46,619 nucleotides of DNA from Candidatus Omnitrophota bacterium. GTDB lineage: Bacteria > Hinthialibacterota > Hinthialibacteria > Hinthialibacterales > Hinthialibacteraceae. Shown here piece by piece: positions 8,883-17,214 of the stretch; the stretch's first letter is position 1, and each line of letters opens with the position of its first letter. The translations under genes and the position numbers were made by a program. The stretch is taken from positions 1 to 46,619 of the forward strand of contig JBFMBP010000030.1 in NCBI GenBank assembly GCA_040755155.1, given 5' to 3'. The notes beneath the pieces are model-generated. The model was given only the letters and a program-made list of their open reading frames with translations, ran no database searches and was not told the DNA's origin.

Positions 8883-8958
8883 ACAACGCCTTAATAAAAC
8901 AACGCCTTAATAAAACAACGCCTTAATAAAACAACGCCTTAATAAAACAACGCCTTAA
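8883..8958. repeat. 16-bp tandem repeat in operon leader
   Basis: The unit AACGCCTTAATAAAAC is repeated with strict 16-bp periodicity. The CGCC core falls at 8887, 8903, 8919, 8935 and 8951, giving nearly five copies that are almost without mismatch. There are no spacers, so this is not CRISPR. It lies between the predicted start point (about 8956) and the start codon (8840) of the reverse-strand operon, so on that strand it would be transcribed as UUAUUAAGGCGUUGUU units. Confidence 0.9.
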
Positions 8959-8962
8959 AATA

Positions 8963-8991
8963 ATCTTATAATAAGTAATTGAGCCTGTCAA
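8963..8991 (-). promoter_or_regulatory. Sigma70-type promoter of the reverse secreted operon
   Basis: On the reverse strand a perfect TTGACA (-35, 8986-8991) is followed after 17 bp by TAAGAT (-10, 8963-8968). Transcription would begin near 8956, at the edge of the 16-bp repeat array, and run into the HEWGH gene. Confidence 0.6.
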
Positions 8992-9160
8992 TACAAAATA
9001 GAAAATATTTTTCAATATGAATAAATTTTTGATTTTAAAGAAAAATAGGCGGAGTTTTTCTATTTCATACAGCGATTCGTTTTTCCTCCCGCCGCGTGTA
9101 TACTTGTTTTTCGCTGGCGCTCTCTTACGGCGCCGATTCCACCCTGTGGCATGAAGGACG

Positions 9161-11110
9161 ATGATTTCTATTTTCGACGGTCAGTTGCGTTTGGGCGGGC
9201 GAGTCATTTTTTCCGGCCTTTCCTGGCGCATAGGGGATAAAGATCGCATTGGCTTAGTCGGCCCCAACGGCTCCGGCAAGACCTCGATTTTGCGCGTTCT
9301 GGTGGGTGAATATTCGCTGGAAAAGGGAACTGTGGAGCGCTCCCGCAGCCAGCGCATCGGCTATCTTCCTCAAGACGGCTCGGAATTGCCCGACCGCAGC
9401 GTCTCCGAAGTGTTGATGAGCGCCTTCGATGCGTTGAACCGCATGGAAGCGGAGATGCGCGATCTCGTTCATATTATTCAATCTACCGACGCCGCCGATC
9501 CCGCTCATGAAAAAGCCATGCAGCGCTATGGCGTTTTGGAAGACGAATTCCGCCATCGCGGCGGCTATAGCCGCGAGGCGGAAGCGCGAAAGGTACACTC
9601 CGGCCTGGGCTTCAAACCGGCTGATTGGGACCGTCCGGTGCAGGAATTCAGCGGCGGCTGGCGCATGAGAGTTCTTCTGGGCAAGCTGCTGCTGGAGAAG
9701 CCCGACATCCTGCTTCTCGACGAACCGACTAACCATCTCGATCCCGATACGCTAGCGTGGTTCGAGCAATACCTTCTCGCGGGCGATTCCGGCCTGGCGC
9801 TTGTTAGCCACGACCGCTATTTTCTCGACCGCATGACGACGGGAATCGCTGAAATTGAGATGGGGCGATTTCTCACATTCAAAGGCAATTATTCCAGTTA
9901 TAAAAAGAAAAAAGAGGAACTGCGCGAACAACTGCTGGCGCAGAAGCGCAACCAGGATCGAGAAATCGCCCACCTGGAAGCTTTTGTGGAGCGTTTCCGC
10001 GCCAAGAATACCAAGGCGACGCAGGCGCAATCCCGGCTCAAGCGTTTGGAAAAAATCGAACGCATCGAAATCGAGACCGGCCCCAGCATTGTATCTATTC
10101 CCATGCCCCAGGTTCCCCGCAGCGGCAAGGAAGTGTTGCTGTTGGAAAATCTGGGCCATTGCTACGGCGATCTCCGCGCGCTGCATCCCGTAACGGCGGC
10201 CATCTACCGGGGCGACCGCATCGCCGTTTGGGGCGCCAATGGCGCGGGCAAGAGCACGCTTCTTTCGTTGATGGCGCAGGAAATGCCGCCGACCGAGGGA
10301 ACCGCCGCCTGGGGATACAATACTTTGCCAGCCTATTTTTCCCAGCATCACGCCGAGTTGCAGTCGTCGCAACGCTCGTTGATTGATGAACTCGGCTCCG
10401 CCGCGCCGCCGGAAATGCAGACGCGCCTGCGCGACGCGCTGGCCGCTTTTCTCTTTCGAGGCGACGACGTATTCAAATGCGTCTCCGTTTGCAGCGGCGG
10501 CGAAAAGAGCCGTCTGGCTCTCGCCAAACTTTTGATCCGCCCCATAAACGTCATGATCCTTGACGAACCGCTCAACCATCTTGACATTTCCACGGTGGAA
10601 ATTCTGGAAGAGGCGCTGCGCCGCTTCGAGGGAACGATTATTTTCGTCTCCCACGACCGCTTCTTCGTCGACCGCCTGGCGACGCAGGTTTGGGAAATGA
10701 ACCAAGGCCGCTTGCAGATTTACCAGGGGAATTATTCCGATTACGAATACGCCAAACGATACCGGGAAGAGCGCGCCGCCCTCGACGGCGCGGCTAATTC
10801 CCAAGACGACGCCTCGTCCGCCAATTCCCGCCTGGTCCGCAAAGAACGCAAGCGTCTGGAAGCGGAGGAGCGCAATCGCCTCGGCGCCAAGCGCCGCGAG
10901 CAGAAAAAAAAATGCGAAACGGTAGAAAAGGAAATTCATGAAGTGGAAGCGGAGATTAAGGAGATTGAAGCCCGCATGGCCTCCGGCGCTCTCGTTCGCA
11001 ATCCCACGGAAATGGCGAAGACCAGTAAGCGTTATAAGGTTCTTCTCAAGAATAAAGAAAAACTCTACGCCCAGTGGGATAAAATGGTGGAAGAGATCGA
11101 AGTGGCATAA
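9161..11110 (+). CDS. ABC-F family ATPase (Uup/EttA-like)
   Basis: The protein has 649 residues and two ABC cassettes without membrane segments, the ABC-F layout of ribosome-associated ATPases. Cassette 1 has Walker A GPNGSGKT (34-41), signature FSGGW and Walker B DILLLDEPTNHLD. Cassette 2 has GANGAGKST, signature CSGGEKSRL and a slightly altered VMILDEPLNHLD (Leu where Thr is normal). A charged linker joins the cassettes, and the last 90 or so residues form a coiled coil rich in Lys, Glu and Arg, as in Uup-type members. Known ABC-F proteins relieve stalled ribosomes or confer antibiotic protection. The subfamily cannot be settled by eye. Confidence 0.92.
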   Translation: MISIFDGQLRLGGRVIFSGLSWRIGDKDRIGLVGPNGSGKTSILRVLVGEYSLEKGTVERSRSQRIGYLPQDGSELPDRSVSEVLMSAFDALNRMEAEMRDLVHIIQSTDAADPAHEKAMQRYGVLEDEFRHRGGYSREAEARKVHSGLGFKPADWDRPVQEFSGGWRMRVLLGKLLLEKPDILLLDEPTNHLDPDTLAWFEQYLLAGDSGLALVSHDRYFLDRMTTGIAEIEMGRFLTFKGNYSSYKKKKEELREQLLAQKRNQDREIAHLEAFVERFRAKNTKATQAQSRLKRLEKIERIEIETGPSIVSIPMPQVPRSGKEVLLLENLGHCYGDLRALHPVTAAIYRGDRIAVWGANGAGKSTLLSLMAQEMPPTEGTAAWGYNTLPAYFSQHHAELQSSQRSLIDELGSAAPPEMQTRLRDALAAFLFRGDDVFKCVSVCSGGEKSRLALAKLLIRPINVMILDEPLNHLDISTVEILEEALRRFEGTIIFVSHDRFFVDRLATQVWEMNQGRLQIYQGNYSDYEYAKRYREERAALDGAANSQDDASSANSRLVRKERKRLEAEERNRLGAKRREQKKKCETVEKEIHEVEAEIKEIEARMASGALVRNPTEMAKTSKRYKVLLKNKEKLYAQWDKMVEEIEVA

Positions 11111-11128
11111 GTGTAGAAATGTAGCATA

Positions 11129-11163
11129 GTAGGGTGGGCTCAAAGCGAAGCGTAGCCCACCAT
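11129..11163. repeat. Short hairpin repeat, family B, copy 2
   Basis: GGTGGGCT (11133-11140) pairs with AGCCCACC (11154-11161) around a loop rich in AAGCGAAGC. It sits between the convergent ABC-F and hydrolase genes and could also act as a weak bidirectional terminator. Confidence 0.65.
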
Positions 11164-11178
11164 TTGCATCTCATCGAA

Positions 11179-11694
11179 TCATCCCATCGGCTGCAAGACC
11201 CGCATCAACATATTCAACGCCGATTTCGCATTCTCCGCGCTCAATCCTTGTACGCAATCATCAGGAACCGTCACTTTGAATCCCCGCATCAAGGCGGAGG
11301 CGCCGGTGTAATGAACGCAGATTTCCGTGCAGACGCCCGTCAAGATCAACTCCGATACTCCTCTGGCGCGCAACTGTTCTTCCAGATCGGTAAGATAAAA
11401 TCCGTCATAGCGCGTCTTTTCGATGACGACATCGCCTTCGCGGGGCGCCAGTTCCTCGACGATCTCCGCTCCCCGCGTTCCCTTCATGGCGTGCGGCGGC
11501 CAGACGGCCAGTTCGGGATCGCCGGGCGCATGGCTGTCGCAAAGGTAAAAAACCGGCGTCCCTTCCCGCCGCGCTTTTTCCATCTCGCGCTGAATGTTGG
11601 GGATGATATTCTGCGCGCCGGGAACTTGCAACGGAGCGCCGTCTATGACGAAGTCGTTCAACATATCGCTGACGATAATGGCTTTTTGGATCAT
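11179..11694 (-). CDS. Isochorismatase-fold cysteine hydrolase, nicotinamidase-like
   Basis: This is a cytosolic hydrolase of 171 residues. The Asp-Lys-Cys triad of the cysteine hydrolase family is visible: D10 in IVSDMLNDF, K93 in VIEKTRYDGF and C126 in VCTEICVHYTG. D53, H55 and H68 in CDSHAPGDPELAVWPPH match the metal site of nicotinamidases, and WPPHAMKGT-x-GAE is typical of them. The likely reaction is nicotinamide to nicotinate plus ammonia for NAD salvage, although other amide or ureide substrates occur in the fold. It has an AGGAGG site about 12 bp before the ATG. Confidence 0.82.
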   Translation of the reverse strand: MIQKAIIVSDMLNDFVIDGAPLQVPGAQNIIPNIQREMEKARREGTPVFYLCDSHAPGDPELAVWPPHAMKGTRGAEIVEELAPREGDVVIEKTRYDGFYLTDLEEQLRARGVSELILTGVCTEICVHYTGASALMRGFKVTVPDDCVQGLSAENAKSALNMLMRVLQPMG

Positions 11695-11763
11695 CGCAGA
11701 AATATCCTCCTATCGCGCTATGGATTGCGTTATTTGAACCGTCAATAACTCCTCTATTAAATA

Positions 11764-11815
11764 ACGATGGATCAAAAAACGCGACCATCCTGCTTTTTTC
11801 TTATCATTCATCATT
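11764..11815. repeat. Dispersed repeat, family C, copy 1
   Basis: The stretch running ACGATGG, ATCAAAAAACGCGA, CATCCTGCTTTTTTCT, TATCATTCATCATTC is shared with 13876-13926 (direct) and, in part, 19931-19966 (inverted). It has no coding capacity. Confidence 0.6.
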
Positions 11816-13336
11816 CATTGGGATCCGCTCCAAATCCAGCCGATACATGATCTGATTGTAGTCATAGCGCGGCGTGGCGCAGGGATTGCCGGAAAAGGTC
11901 GTCGAATAGGTTCCTTCGAAATAGATCATGCGGCCGTTTCGGCGGTCGAAAAAGGGATGATGGACAGGATTGTAAAAAGAATACCGCTCATGGGTAACGA
12001 TTTTCTTCGCTTTTTTCCACGGTCCCGTCAATTCGCCGGATTCGGCGCACCATACTTCTCCTAGATAGGAGGTTCCTCCTACTTCGACTCCGATGAGAAT
12101 CCACTTTTTGCGATATACGTTCCAATGGACCGATCCGGCGTGAATGACGACTGTATGTCCGCTGTCCGCATCCTTCGGCAAGAATCGGGCGTCTTCTTTG
12201 GCTATTTTTTTTGCTTCGATTAATTCCTTCTCTTCCGCCGGGCCAATGGGATCGGCGCCGGTTTTCCAGGCGAAGAGCGGATGTCCTTTTTCCAAGACGA
12301 GCAGCGAGTTTTCCCCTTTATAATCAGAACCGTTTTGCAAGCATGTGAACGCTTCGTATTTGGATTGATCTTTTATCGCAGAGAGATCGGCCTGCACGCG
12401 AACGGTTGGAAACGGCATTGGGAAATAAATGTATTCTTTCTCCCCATCTTTGACGCGCAGGGGATGTCCCCGCGGACATTGCCATTTTTTATCCAATTCG
12501 AATTCCACGAGTTTTTCGAATTCCTGGCGCGCATCGTCGAAAATAACCAATCCATGTTCTAACATCTCGCCCAGGCTTCGCATGTGAGCGTAATGAGCGA
12601 TCAGCCGTTCTTGGCCGGATTCGCCGGGGAGGGTCAATAAGCCATCGATCCAAATCAAACCCTCCTTTACGATGGGACTCATGGATTTGCAAAATCCTTG
12701 GCTATCGGTGAAATAATGAAGATTGACGCCTTGATCGGGCGGCAAGCCGACTTGATCGGGAAATTCGGAAGTGGCGCCCGATACTCTAAAATTCCCTAAG
12801 GGATATTGCGGGCGGCTGGTATCGCCCCAAAACCAATACAATTTCCCGCGATAGGGCGCAACCACGGCGGAATCCTGCCCCGCGACCTGGCCGTTGAGCG
12901 CAGGATTTTCGATGGGCGCCGCTTCACCGGTCAAAAGGCTGTCGCGATAGACGCCCTGGCCCGTAATCCGATAGAGGCGTTCCGCGAGGTTATGGCGCTG
13001 CAGCCGGATGACGGCCTCCTTGCCGCTTTTGGGACGAAGCCGGACGCCCTGCATTCCGAATCCATCTTTCGGATAGGAATAGCCATGACTTGTTACAGAA
13101 AAAAACACATCGATTCCCATCAATCCCGGTTCGTAAAAAGCGGCGATTCCGTTACTGTCCGTATAATATCGAATTTCGTTGACTGTCTTCAGTTCCGCCA
13201 TAGGAACTCCCCGCCCGGTCTCTTCATCCACGACGCGAATTTTGAAATAGGGATTTTCCTGTCCGGCAGCCGACATGACAACCATTGACAAGCAAGCGAA
13301 AATTATGTTTGTTTTTATTTGTATCGTAAGTTTCAT
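11804..13336 (-). CDS. Secreted protein: regulatory-like Ig domain plus putative five-bladed propeller
   Basis: The protein has 510 residues with a signal peptide (hydrophobic residues 11-24, then AAGQ). Residues 30-110 resemble a carboxypeptidase regulatory-like domain (FKIRVVDEETGRGVPMAELKTV, then DSNGIAAFYEPGL). The remaining 400 residues carry propeller-like blocks, including VVAPYRGKLYWFWGDT, a WFWGDT pattern seen in GH43/GH117-like and DUF4185-type proteins. Catalytic acids cannot be assigned securely. It lies alone, divergent from the 14-17 kb cluster. A glycan-binding or glycan-cleaving role outside the cytoplasm is plausible but unproven. Confidence 0.7.
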   Translation of the reverse strand: MKLTIQIKTNIIFACLSMVVMSAAGQENPYFKIRVVDEETGRGVPMAELKTVNEIRYYTDSNGIAAFYEPGLMGIDVFFSVTSHGYSYPKDGFGMQGVRLRPKSGKEAVIRLQRHNLAERLYRITGQGVYRDSLLTGEAAPIENPALNGQVAGQDSAVVAPYRGKLYWFWGDTSRPQYPLGNFRVSGATSEFPDQVGLPPDQGVNLHYFTDSQGFCKSMSPIVKEGLIWIDGLLTLPGESGQERLIAHYAHMRSLGEMLEHGLVIFDDARQEFEKLVEFELDKKWQCPRGHPLRVKDGEKEYIYFPMPFPTVRVQADLSAIKDQSKYEAFTCLQNGSDYKGENSLLVLEKGHPLFAWKTGADPIGPAEEKELIEAKKIAKEDARFLPKDADSGHTVVIHAGSVHWNVYRKKWILIGVEVGGTSYLGEVWCAESGELTGPWKKAKKIVTHERYSFYNPVHHPFFDRRNGRMIYFEGTYSTTFSGNPCATPRYDYNQIMYRLDLERIPMNDE

Positions 13337-13718
13337 GGCGATTTTCTCCTATTATTAACTCATTTTACGCGGGATTGAAAAGTTTAAGTAGTCAATTAGA
13401 ATCGCCGTTTCGAATCACAAAAACTCGAAACGAAAAAGAAAAAATTGGCGCATGGGATCACGCCGTGAATTGCGTTGTTCCGTGAAATCCAAAAAAATCC
13501 GTGATATCTGTGATTCAAAATTTCGTGGAATTCGCCCCTTTTCGTGGTTTCGTGATTCAGTAACGAAAAATGAAACCCATCCTGCTCTTTTTAACGGTTC
13601 TTCTAATTGGCGTCGAAATACCAACGCCGAAAGATAATGAACATGGGCTGCGTAACATGAGTTACTAATAACAACAAATCCCACCCTACATGGTTTGGGA
13701 TGTCAAGGAGGAATATAT

Positions 13719-13749
13719 GGGTAAAGCAGGCGGGACGCCTGCTTTACCC
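13719..13749. repeat. Perfect 14-bp hairpin
   Basis: GGGTAAAGCAGGCG and CGCCTGCTTTACCC flank a GGA loop. There is no T-run on either side and both flanking genes read outward, so it is unlikely to be a terminator. It may be another dispersed palindrome. Confidence 0.75.
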
Positions 13750-13875
13750 GCATAGAGAAAAACGATGCCGGGTAATTTTGTTAATGTTTAGTAATTGGAA
13801 TGATATGTTTTTCCATGACCACTTTAATAAATAGTATCGTTCGCTGGTTTCAATCCTATCCATAATCTCTAAATT

Positions 13876-13926
13876 ACGATGGGTTAAAAAACGCGAATCA
13901 TCCTGCTTTTTTTCTCATTATTCATC
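13876..13926. repeat. Dispersed repeat, family C, copy 2
   Basis: The stretch running TACGATGGGTTAAAAAACGCGAA, TCATCCTGCTTTTTTTCTC, ATTATTCATC closely follows the copy at 11764-11815. Confidence 0.6.
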
Positions 13927-14052
13927 GCTCCTGGTTCACTAGTCGAGCGCCCTTTCTTAACGATACATCGAATAAAGGCGAAATTCCCGGCGCGTCTTCT
14001 TGGGTTGCCTTAACGGAATTGCTTGAGGAGCGTAGGGAGGCCGAGTAAGATC

Positions 14053-15753
14053 ATGAAACAGTTTCGTCCTCGCCGATCGAATGATCGTTCGCTCCTGCCG
14101 ATCGGTTGGATCGCGGGACGGATAACGCCCAGGGAAAATATGGACAACGCGCGCCAACTCTTATACGGCATTTTGCAAACCGGCGCATCCGGCGCGAGCC
14201 GCGATTCCAGCGCCCAGCGCCTGACGGCCCTCATGCTGACGCAACTAGGAAAGCAGCCGTGGTTTCCCGCTCAGGAGGAAAAATGGTGCGAACGCATCGC
14301 CGCATCGGCCGCCGACGGCGTCATGGCCAAACTGATGGCCCTAGCGGAACGCCAGATGGAAAAAGCCGATCTCGAAACGCATTTGGACGATCTTGCCGAC
14401 GATTTAACGTCCACTGTCTTTTATACGCCGGAAGGAGTGCGCTTGATTTACTCGCCCCATCCGCCCGTTTTCGACGCCCTGGCGCAGACGGGGGCGGAAA
14501 TCCATTCCCGTCTGATCCATCGCGCCGCCTTCAACGCCGTCCGCCGCAACGCTTCGGGTTTGAAACATCTCTCTCTCAATCCCGCCGATCTGAGCGATGA
14601 ATTGTGGGGCGCCGTGATGGAGGAACTTCTCCGTTGCCTCGGCGACGCCTCGGCCCGCGTTTGGACAAAGGGGGATCCCGCCCCGGCCGTCTTTCCGCTC
14701 GACGGAGTTCGCGGCGCCCGCCAGGGAATTATCCTGCGCGTGGCTTTGTCGAAGGACGGAACCCGGCTTGCCGCCGTCCGTTCCGATTCCATGCTCTATG
14801 CTTGGAACGTTCCTCAACGGGAATTGATCCGCTGCTGGGACTTGAAAGAACTAAATCCCCTCTCGGAAAAACGTTGGGAACCGGCCTATCTTTATTTTTC
14901 CCAAACCGGCGCCCAGCTGGCTTTGGAAACAGACGCCCAGATGGTATTTACATTTTCTCTTGAAGAATCGGACCTCCATGTTGGCAGCTTCCGGGAAGAG
15001 AACAAGGAGGTTTTTCTCCAACAATTCGGCGAACCGTTCCTGCCCGATTTGGAATTGGCGAAAACCTCCGCTCTTCAAATTCGCGCCAAATCAGGGATCC
15101 TCGCGCCGTTGTCCCAATACCTCCAAAAAGTCTACGATTGGACCTGCGACGCCAAAGGCAAAACCATCGCAACCGCCAGCGAACAGGAACGCGCCATGCC
15201 GGAATGGATGCTCAAGGCGGGATTCGAACGCGCCGTGTTTCATATCGCTAAAAAGCGCCTCATCGACCTGATCCGCAAACATACTCATACCAGTTACGCT
15301 TGCTGGCGCTGCGGCTCCATGATTTCCGGCCCCTCGGAAACGAAATGCCGCCGCTGCGGCGCCGATTTCACCCGCTGCCCGGCGGGCTGTCCTATTCCCC
15401 CCAGCGAACCCCTCGGCGCGGCGAATCGGTGGCAATGTCCCCATTGCGGATTAGCCGCCCGCGTTTGGGAACCGATATATCAAGTAGAACTAGAGGATCG
15501 CATGGCGGATTCGGAACCCGAAATCAAGGAATGGCAAAGACGGCATGATATGGAACGCATCCAGCGAGCATTGCGCAAGGAATCGCTGGCCTACAAAAAT
15601 CGGGAAATCGCTTTCGATCGCCTTTTATCCTTGAAGGCGGAAGGAATTACCAACGAAGAAATCGCAATTCGGCTGGATATCCCAAGAGGTTCCGTGGACT
15701 ATGTATGGAACCAGTGCAAGCAACGAATTATGCAGTTTTTTGGAGAAAATTAA
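14053..15753 (+). CDS. Chimeric regulator: WD-like blades, cysteine knuckles and sigma-like helix-turn-helix
   Basis: The protein has about 566 residues counted from the ATG at 14053. Residues 1-225 are helical and unknown. About residues 225-310 hold two WD/propeller-like blades (VALSKDGTRLAAVRSDSMLYAW and LYFSQTGAQLALETDAQMVFTF). FERAVFHIAKKRLIDLIRK (from residue 391) resembles sigma70 region 2.3-2.4. Eight cysteines follow as CWRC (417, 420), CRRC (432, 435), C442, C446 and CPHC (462, 465), which could bind two zinc ions. The end (EGITNEEIAIRLDIPRGSV) looks like sigma region 4 / LuxR-type HTH. An alternative start with a closer AGGG lies at 14140. It is probably a DNA-binding transcription regulator, and I know no named family with this order. 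Confidence 0.7.
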   Translation: MKQFRPRRSNDRSLLPIGWIAGRITPRENMDNARQLLYGILQTGASGASRDSSAQRLTALMLTQLGKQPWFPAQEEKWCERIAASAADGVMAKLMALAERQMEKADLETHLDDLADDLTSTVFYTPEGVRLIYSPHPPVFDALAQTGAEIHSRLIHRAAFNAVRRNASGLKHLSLNPADLSDELWGAVMEELLRCLGDASARVWTKGDPAPAVFPLDGVRGARQGIILRVALSKDGTRLAAVRSDSMLYAWNVPQRELIRCWDLKELNPLSEKRWEPAYLYFSQTGAQLALETDAQMVFTFSLEESDLHVGSFREENKEVFLQQFGEPFLPDLELAKTSALQIRAKSGILAPLSQYLQKVYDWTCDAKGKTIATASEQERAMPEWMLKAGFERAVFHIAKKRLIDLIRKHTHTSYACWRCGSMISGPSETKCRRCGADFTRCPAGCPIPPSEPLGAANRWQCPHCGLAARVWEPIYQVELEDRMADSEPEIKEWQRRHDMERIQRALRKESLAYKNREIAFDRLLSLKAEGITNEEIAIRLDIPRGSVDYVWNQCKQRIMQFFGEN

Positions 15754-15833
15754 ATAGTAAACGGTTCACGCAAGCAGAGCGGGTCGAGCGAAGCAAGCCT
15801 CGCCAGCTAAAACCGATTGCAGACGGTGTTATC

Positions 15834-16955
15834 ATGAACGAGAAAAACGCAATCCATTCCCGCCGCGCCGCCTCCGAAGAGACCTGGAAGCGCGTCAACG
15901 AACTTATCGGCGCCATCGAAGCCGATAAGGAGATGGCGACGCCCTGCTCGCTTGAAGCCGCCGCCGATGCGAAGGACTCGTTGGATCGATGCCGCTTCCG
16001 TCTCTTGGCGTCGATCCAAAGCGGCGCGGAATACCGCCATCCCGCCGCGCCTTCTCTCGTGGAACGCTGGACGCTCGATCATCGCCGCAAAGACTGGCTG
16101 ACTCGCCTAAGCGAAACTTTAAACGCCTTCGAATCTTGCAGCCGCGAGCGCTGGGAGGAAATCCGTTCCTTCTTCCTCCCCCTGCAATCGGTATTGGATA
16201 TTCTCGCTCCGCGCCTGGTTCCCGCGCCCGCCCATCGCGGCGTCTCGGCGGCGAAAGAGCGCGTCTACCAGCCGCGCCGCCGGGCCATCGAACCGGCCGA
16301 TCTTCCCGTATTCAATCCCTTGTTCTGCGCCGCCATCGATCCGGCGGAAAAAACCTTCTCCCTCTCCGGACTCGCTCCCCACGCGGTTTACGAACTGACT
16401 CTCCTCTGCGTTCAAACGCCTGACAAGCAAACGAAACTGACTCTCCACGCTTCCGCGGAAGGAAAACTGGACATCGGCTTTTCCGCCATGATGGAGAAGA
16501 AGCCCGCTCAATCGCAAGAGCCGTTCGAATACGTCTGGCTGCTGGAAGAGAACTCCGCCGGGGGCGCCTGGACTTCCGGCCTCATCTGGCTGGAATCGGA
16601 AAAGATCCGCGCCCTGTCGAACGAAACCATGCGCCGCTTAGCCGATTCCCTGAAACAGGAGCCGGACGATTCCTCGGCGAGTCTCCTTTACGAGATCAAC
16701 ATGCTCGTCAAGCGCGAATATTTCCTGAAAGCCTACGAACGAGCCCGCCAGGGCCTTCTCTTCTCCTCCAGCCTGCGCCGCGATGAGAGCGCCTTACCCC
16801 TCAAGGAAGCCCTCTGGCAATTCGTCAACCAAATCGTGGGCAAAATCCTCTTCCGCATCGAAAGAGCCGAGCCAGTCTTCCGCGCCCTCAAGCCCGAATG
16901 GAACGCCGCCGCCTCTCTCCGCGCCCTCCACTCCCGCCTTGTTGAATGGGAATAG
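15834..16955 (+). CDS. Hypothetical protein, partner of the upstream regulator
   Basis: The protein has 373 residues counted from the ATG at 15834. The same frame is open back into the upstream gene, but the product from there would overlap it and lacks a ribosome site. I do not recognise the family. The N-terminal 130 residues are helical and charged. A strand-rich middle (about 160-260: KTFSLSGLAPHAVYELTLLCV, KLDIGFSAMMEKK, FEYVWLLEENSAGGAWTSGLIWLE) is followed by a helical C-terminal third. No signal peptide, membrane segment or zinc motif is seen. It starts 80 bp after the sigma-like regulator on the same strand, so co-transcription and a shared pathway are likely. Confidence 0.65.
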   Translation: MNEKNAIHSRRAASEETWKRVNELIGAIEADKEMATPCSLEAAADAKDSLDRCRFRLLASIQSGAEYRHPAAPSLVERWTLDHRRKDWLTRLSETLNAFESCSRERWEEIRSFFLPLQSVLDILAPRLVPAPAHRGVSAAKERVYQPRRRAIEPADLPVFNPLFCAAIDPAEKTFSLSGLAPHAVYELTLLCVQTPDKQTKLTLHASAEGKLDIGFSAMMEKKPAQSQEPFEYVWLLEENSAGGAWTSGLIWLESEKIRALSNETMRRLADSLKQEPDDSSASLLYEINMLVKREYFLKAYERARQGLLFSSSLRRDESALPLKEALWQFVNQIVGKILFRIERAEPVFRALKPEWNAAASLRALHSRLVEWE

Positions 16956-16998
16956 CGCCGACGGCATTTTATCGTAAGATAGGGCGTATCGTTCGACG

Positions 16999-17026
16999 CA
17001 AGAATTGATCTATCCATCAATTCTTG
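16999..17026 (+). terminator. Hairpin after the 14-17 kb gene pair
   Basis: CAAGAATTGAT (16999-17009) and ATCAATTCTTG (17016-17026) form an 11-bp perfect stem with a 6-base loop, followed by only TTTG. It is 44 bp after the stop codon. The short T tract makes it a weak terminator candidate. Confidence 0.45.
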
Positions 17027-17214
17027 TTTGCGGCCCATAACGCGAATTTCCCGGTTTTAAGGGGCGCGGAACAAATCATTACCTGTTCGTTCCGTGATGA
17101 ACAGATAATAAAGCGCATGGGAAGCGTTGATCGATGCGCGACGTAAAAATTTATTGTTGATATAATAGAGGGCGGCCAAGAAGCCTTCACAAGACGCAAG
17201 GAGATTTACCTGTT

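Larger units (their letters stand above)
13337..14052. other. Gene-free intergenic stretch with repeats
   Basis: I see no supportable gene here. The stretch holds low-complexity text with repeated GTGGTTTCGTGATTC-like words (13470-13570), a perfect hairpin (13719-13749) and a family C repeat (13876-13926). Both flanking genes point away from it. Confidence 0.6.

Noticed and set aside
8883-8958. The tandem 16-bp array as a CRISPR
   Set aside because: There are no spacers between units, the units are too short, and no cas genes are present.
9752-11143. A 463-codon open frame opposite the ABC-F gene
   Set aside because: It is antisense to conserved Walker and signature motifs, and its own translation has no family features.
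13415-13684. A reverse 89-codon frame in the long intergenic stretch
   Set aside because: It lies in repetitive GTGATTC-type text, has no ribosome site and no recognisable motif.
13719-13749. The perfect 14-bp hairpin as a Rho-independent terminator
   Set aside because: No T-run follows on either strand, and both flanking genes are transcribed away from it.
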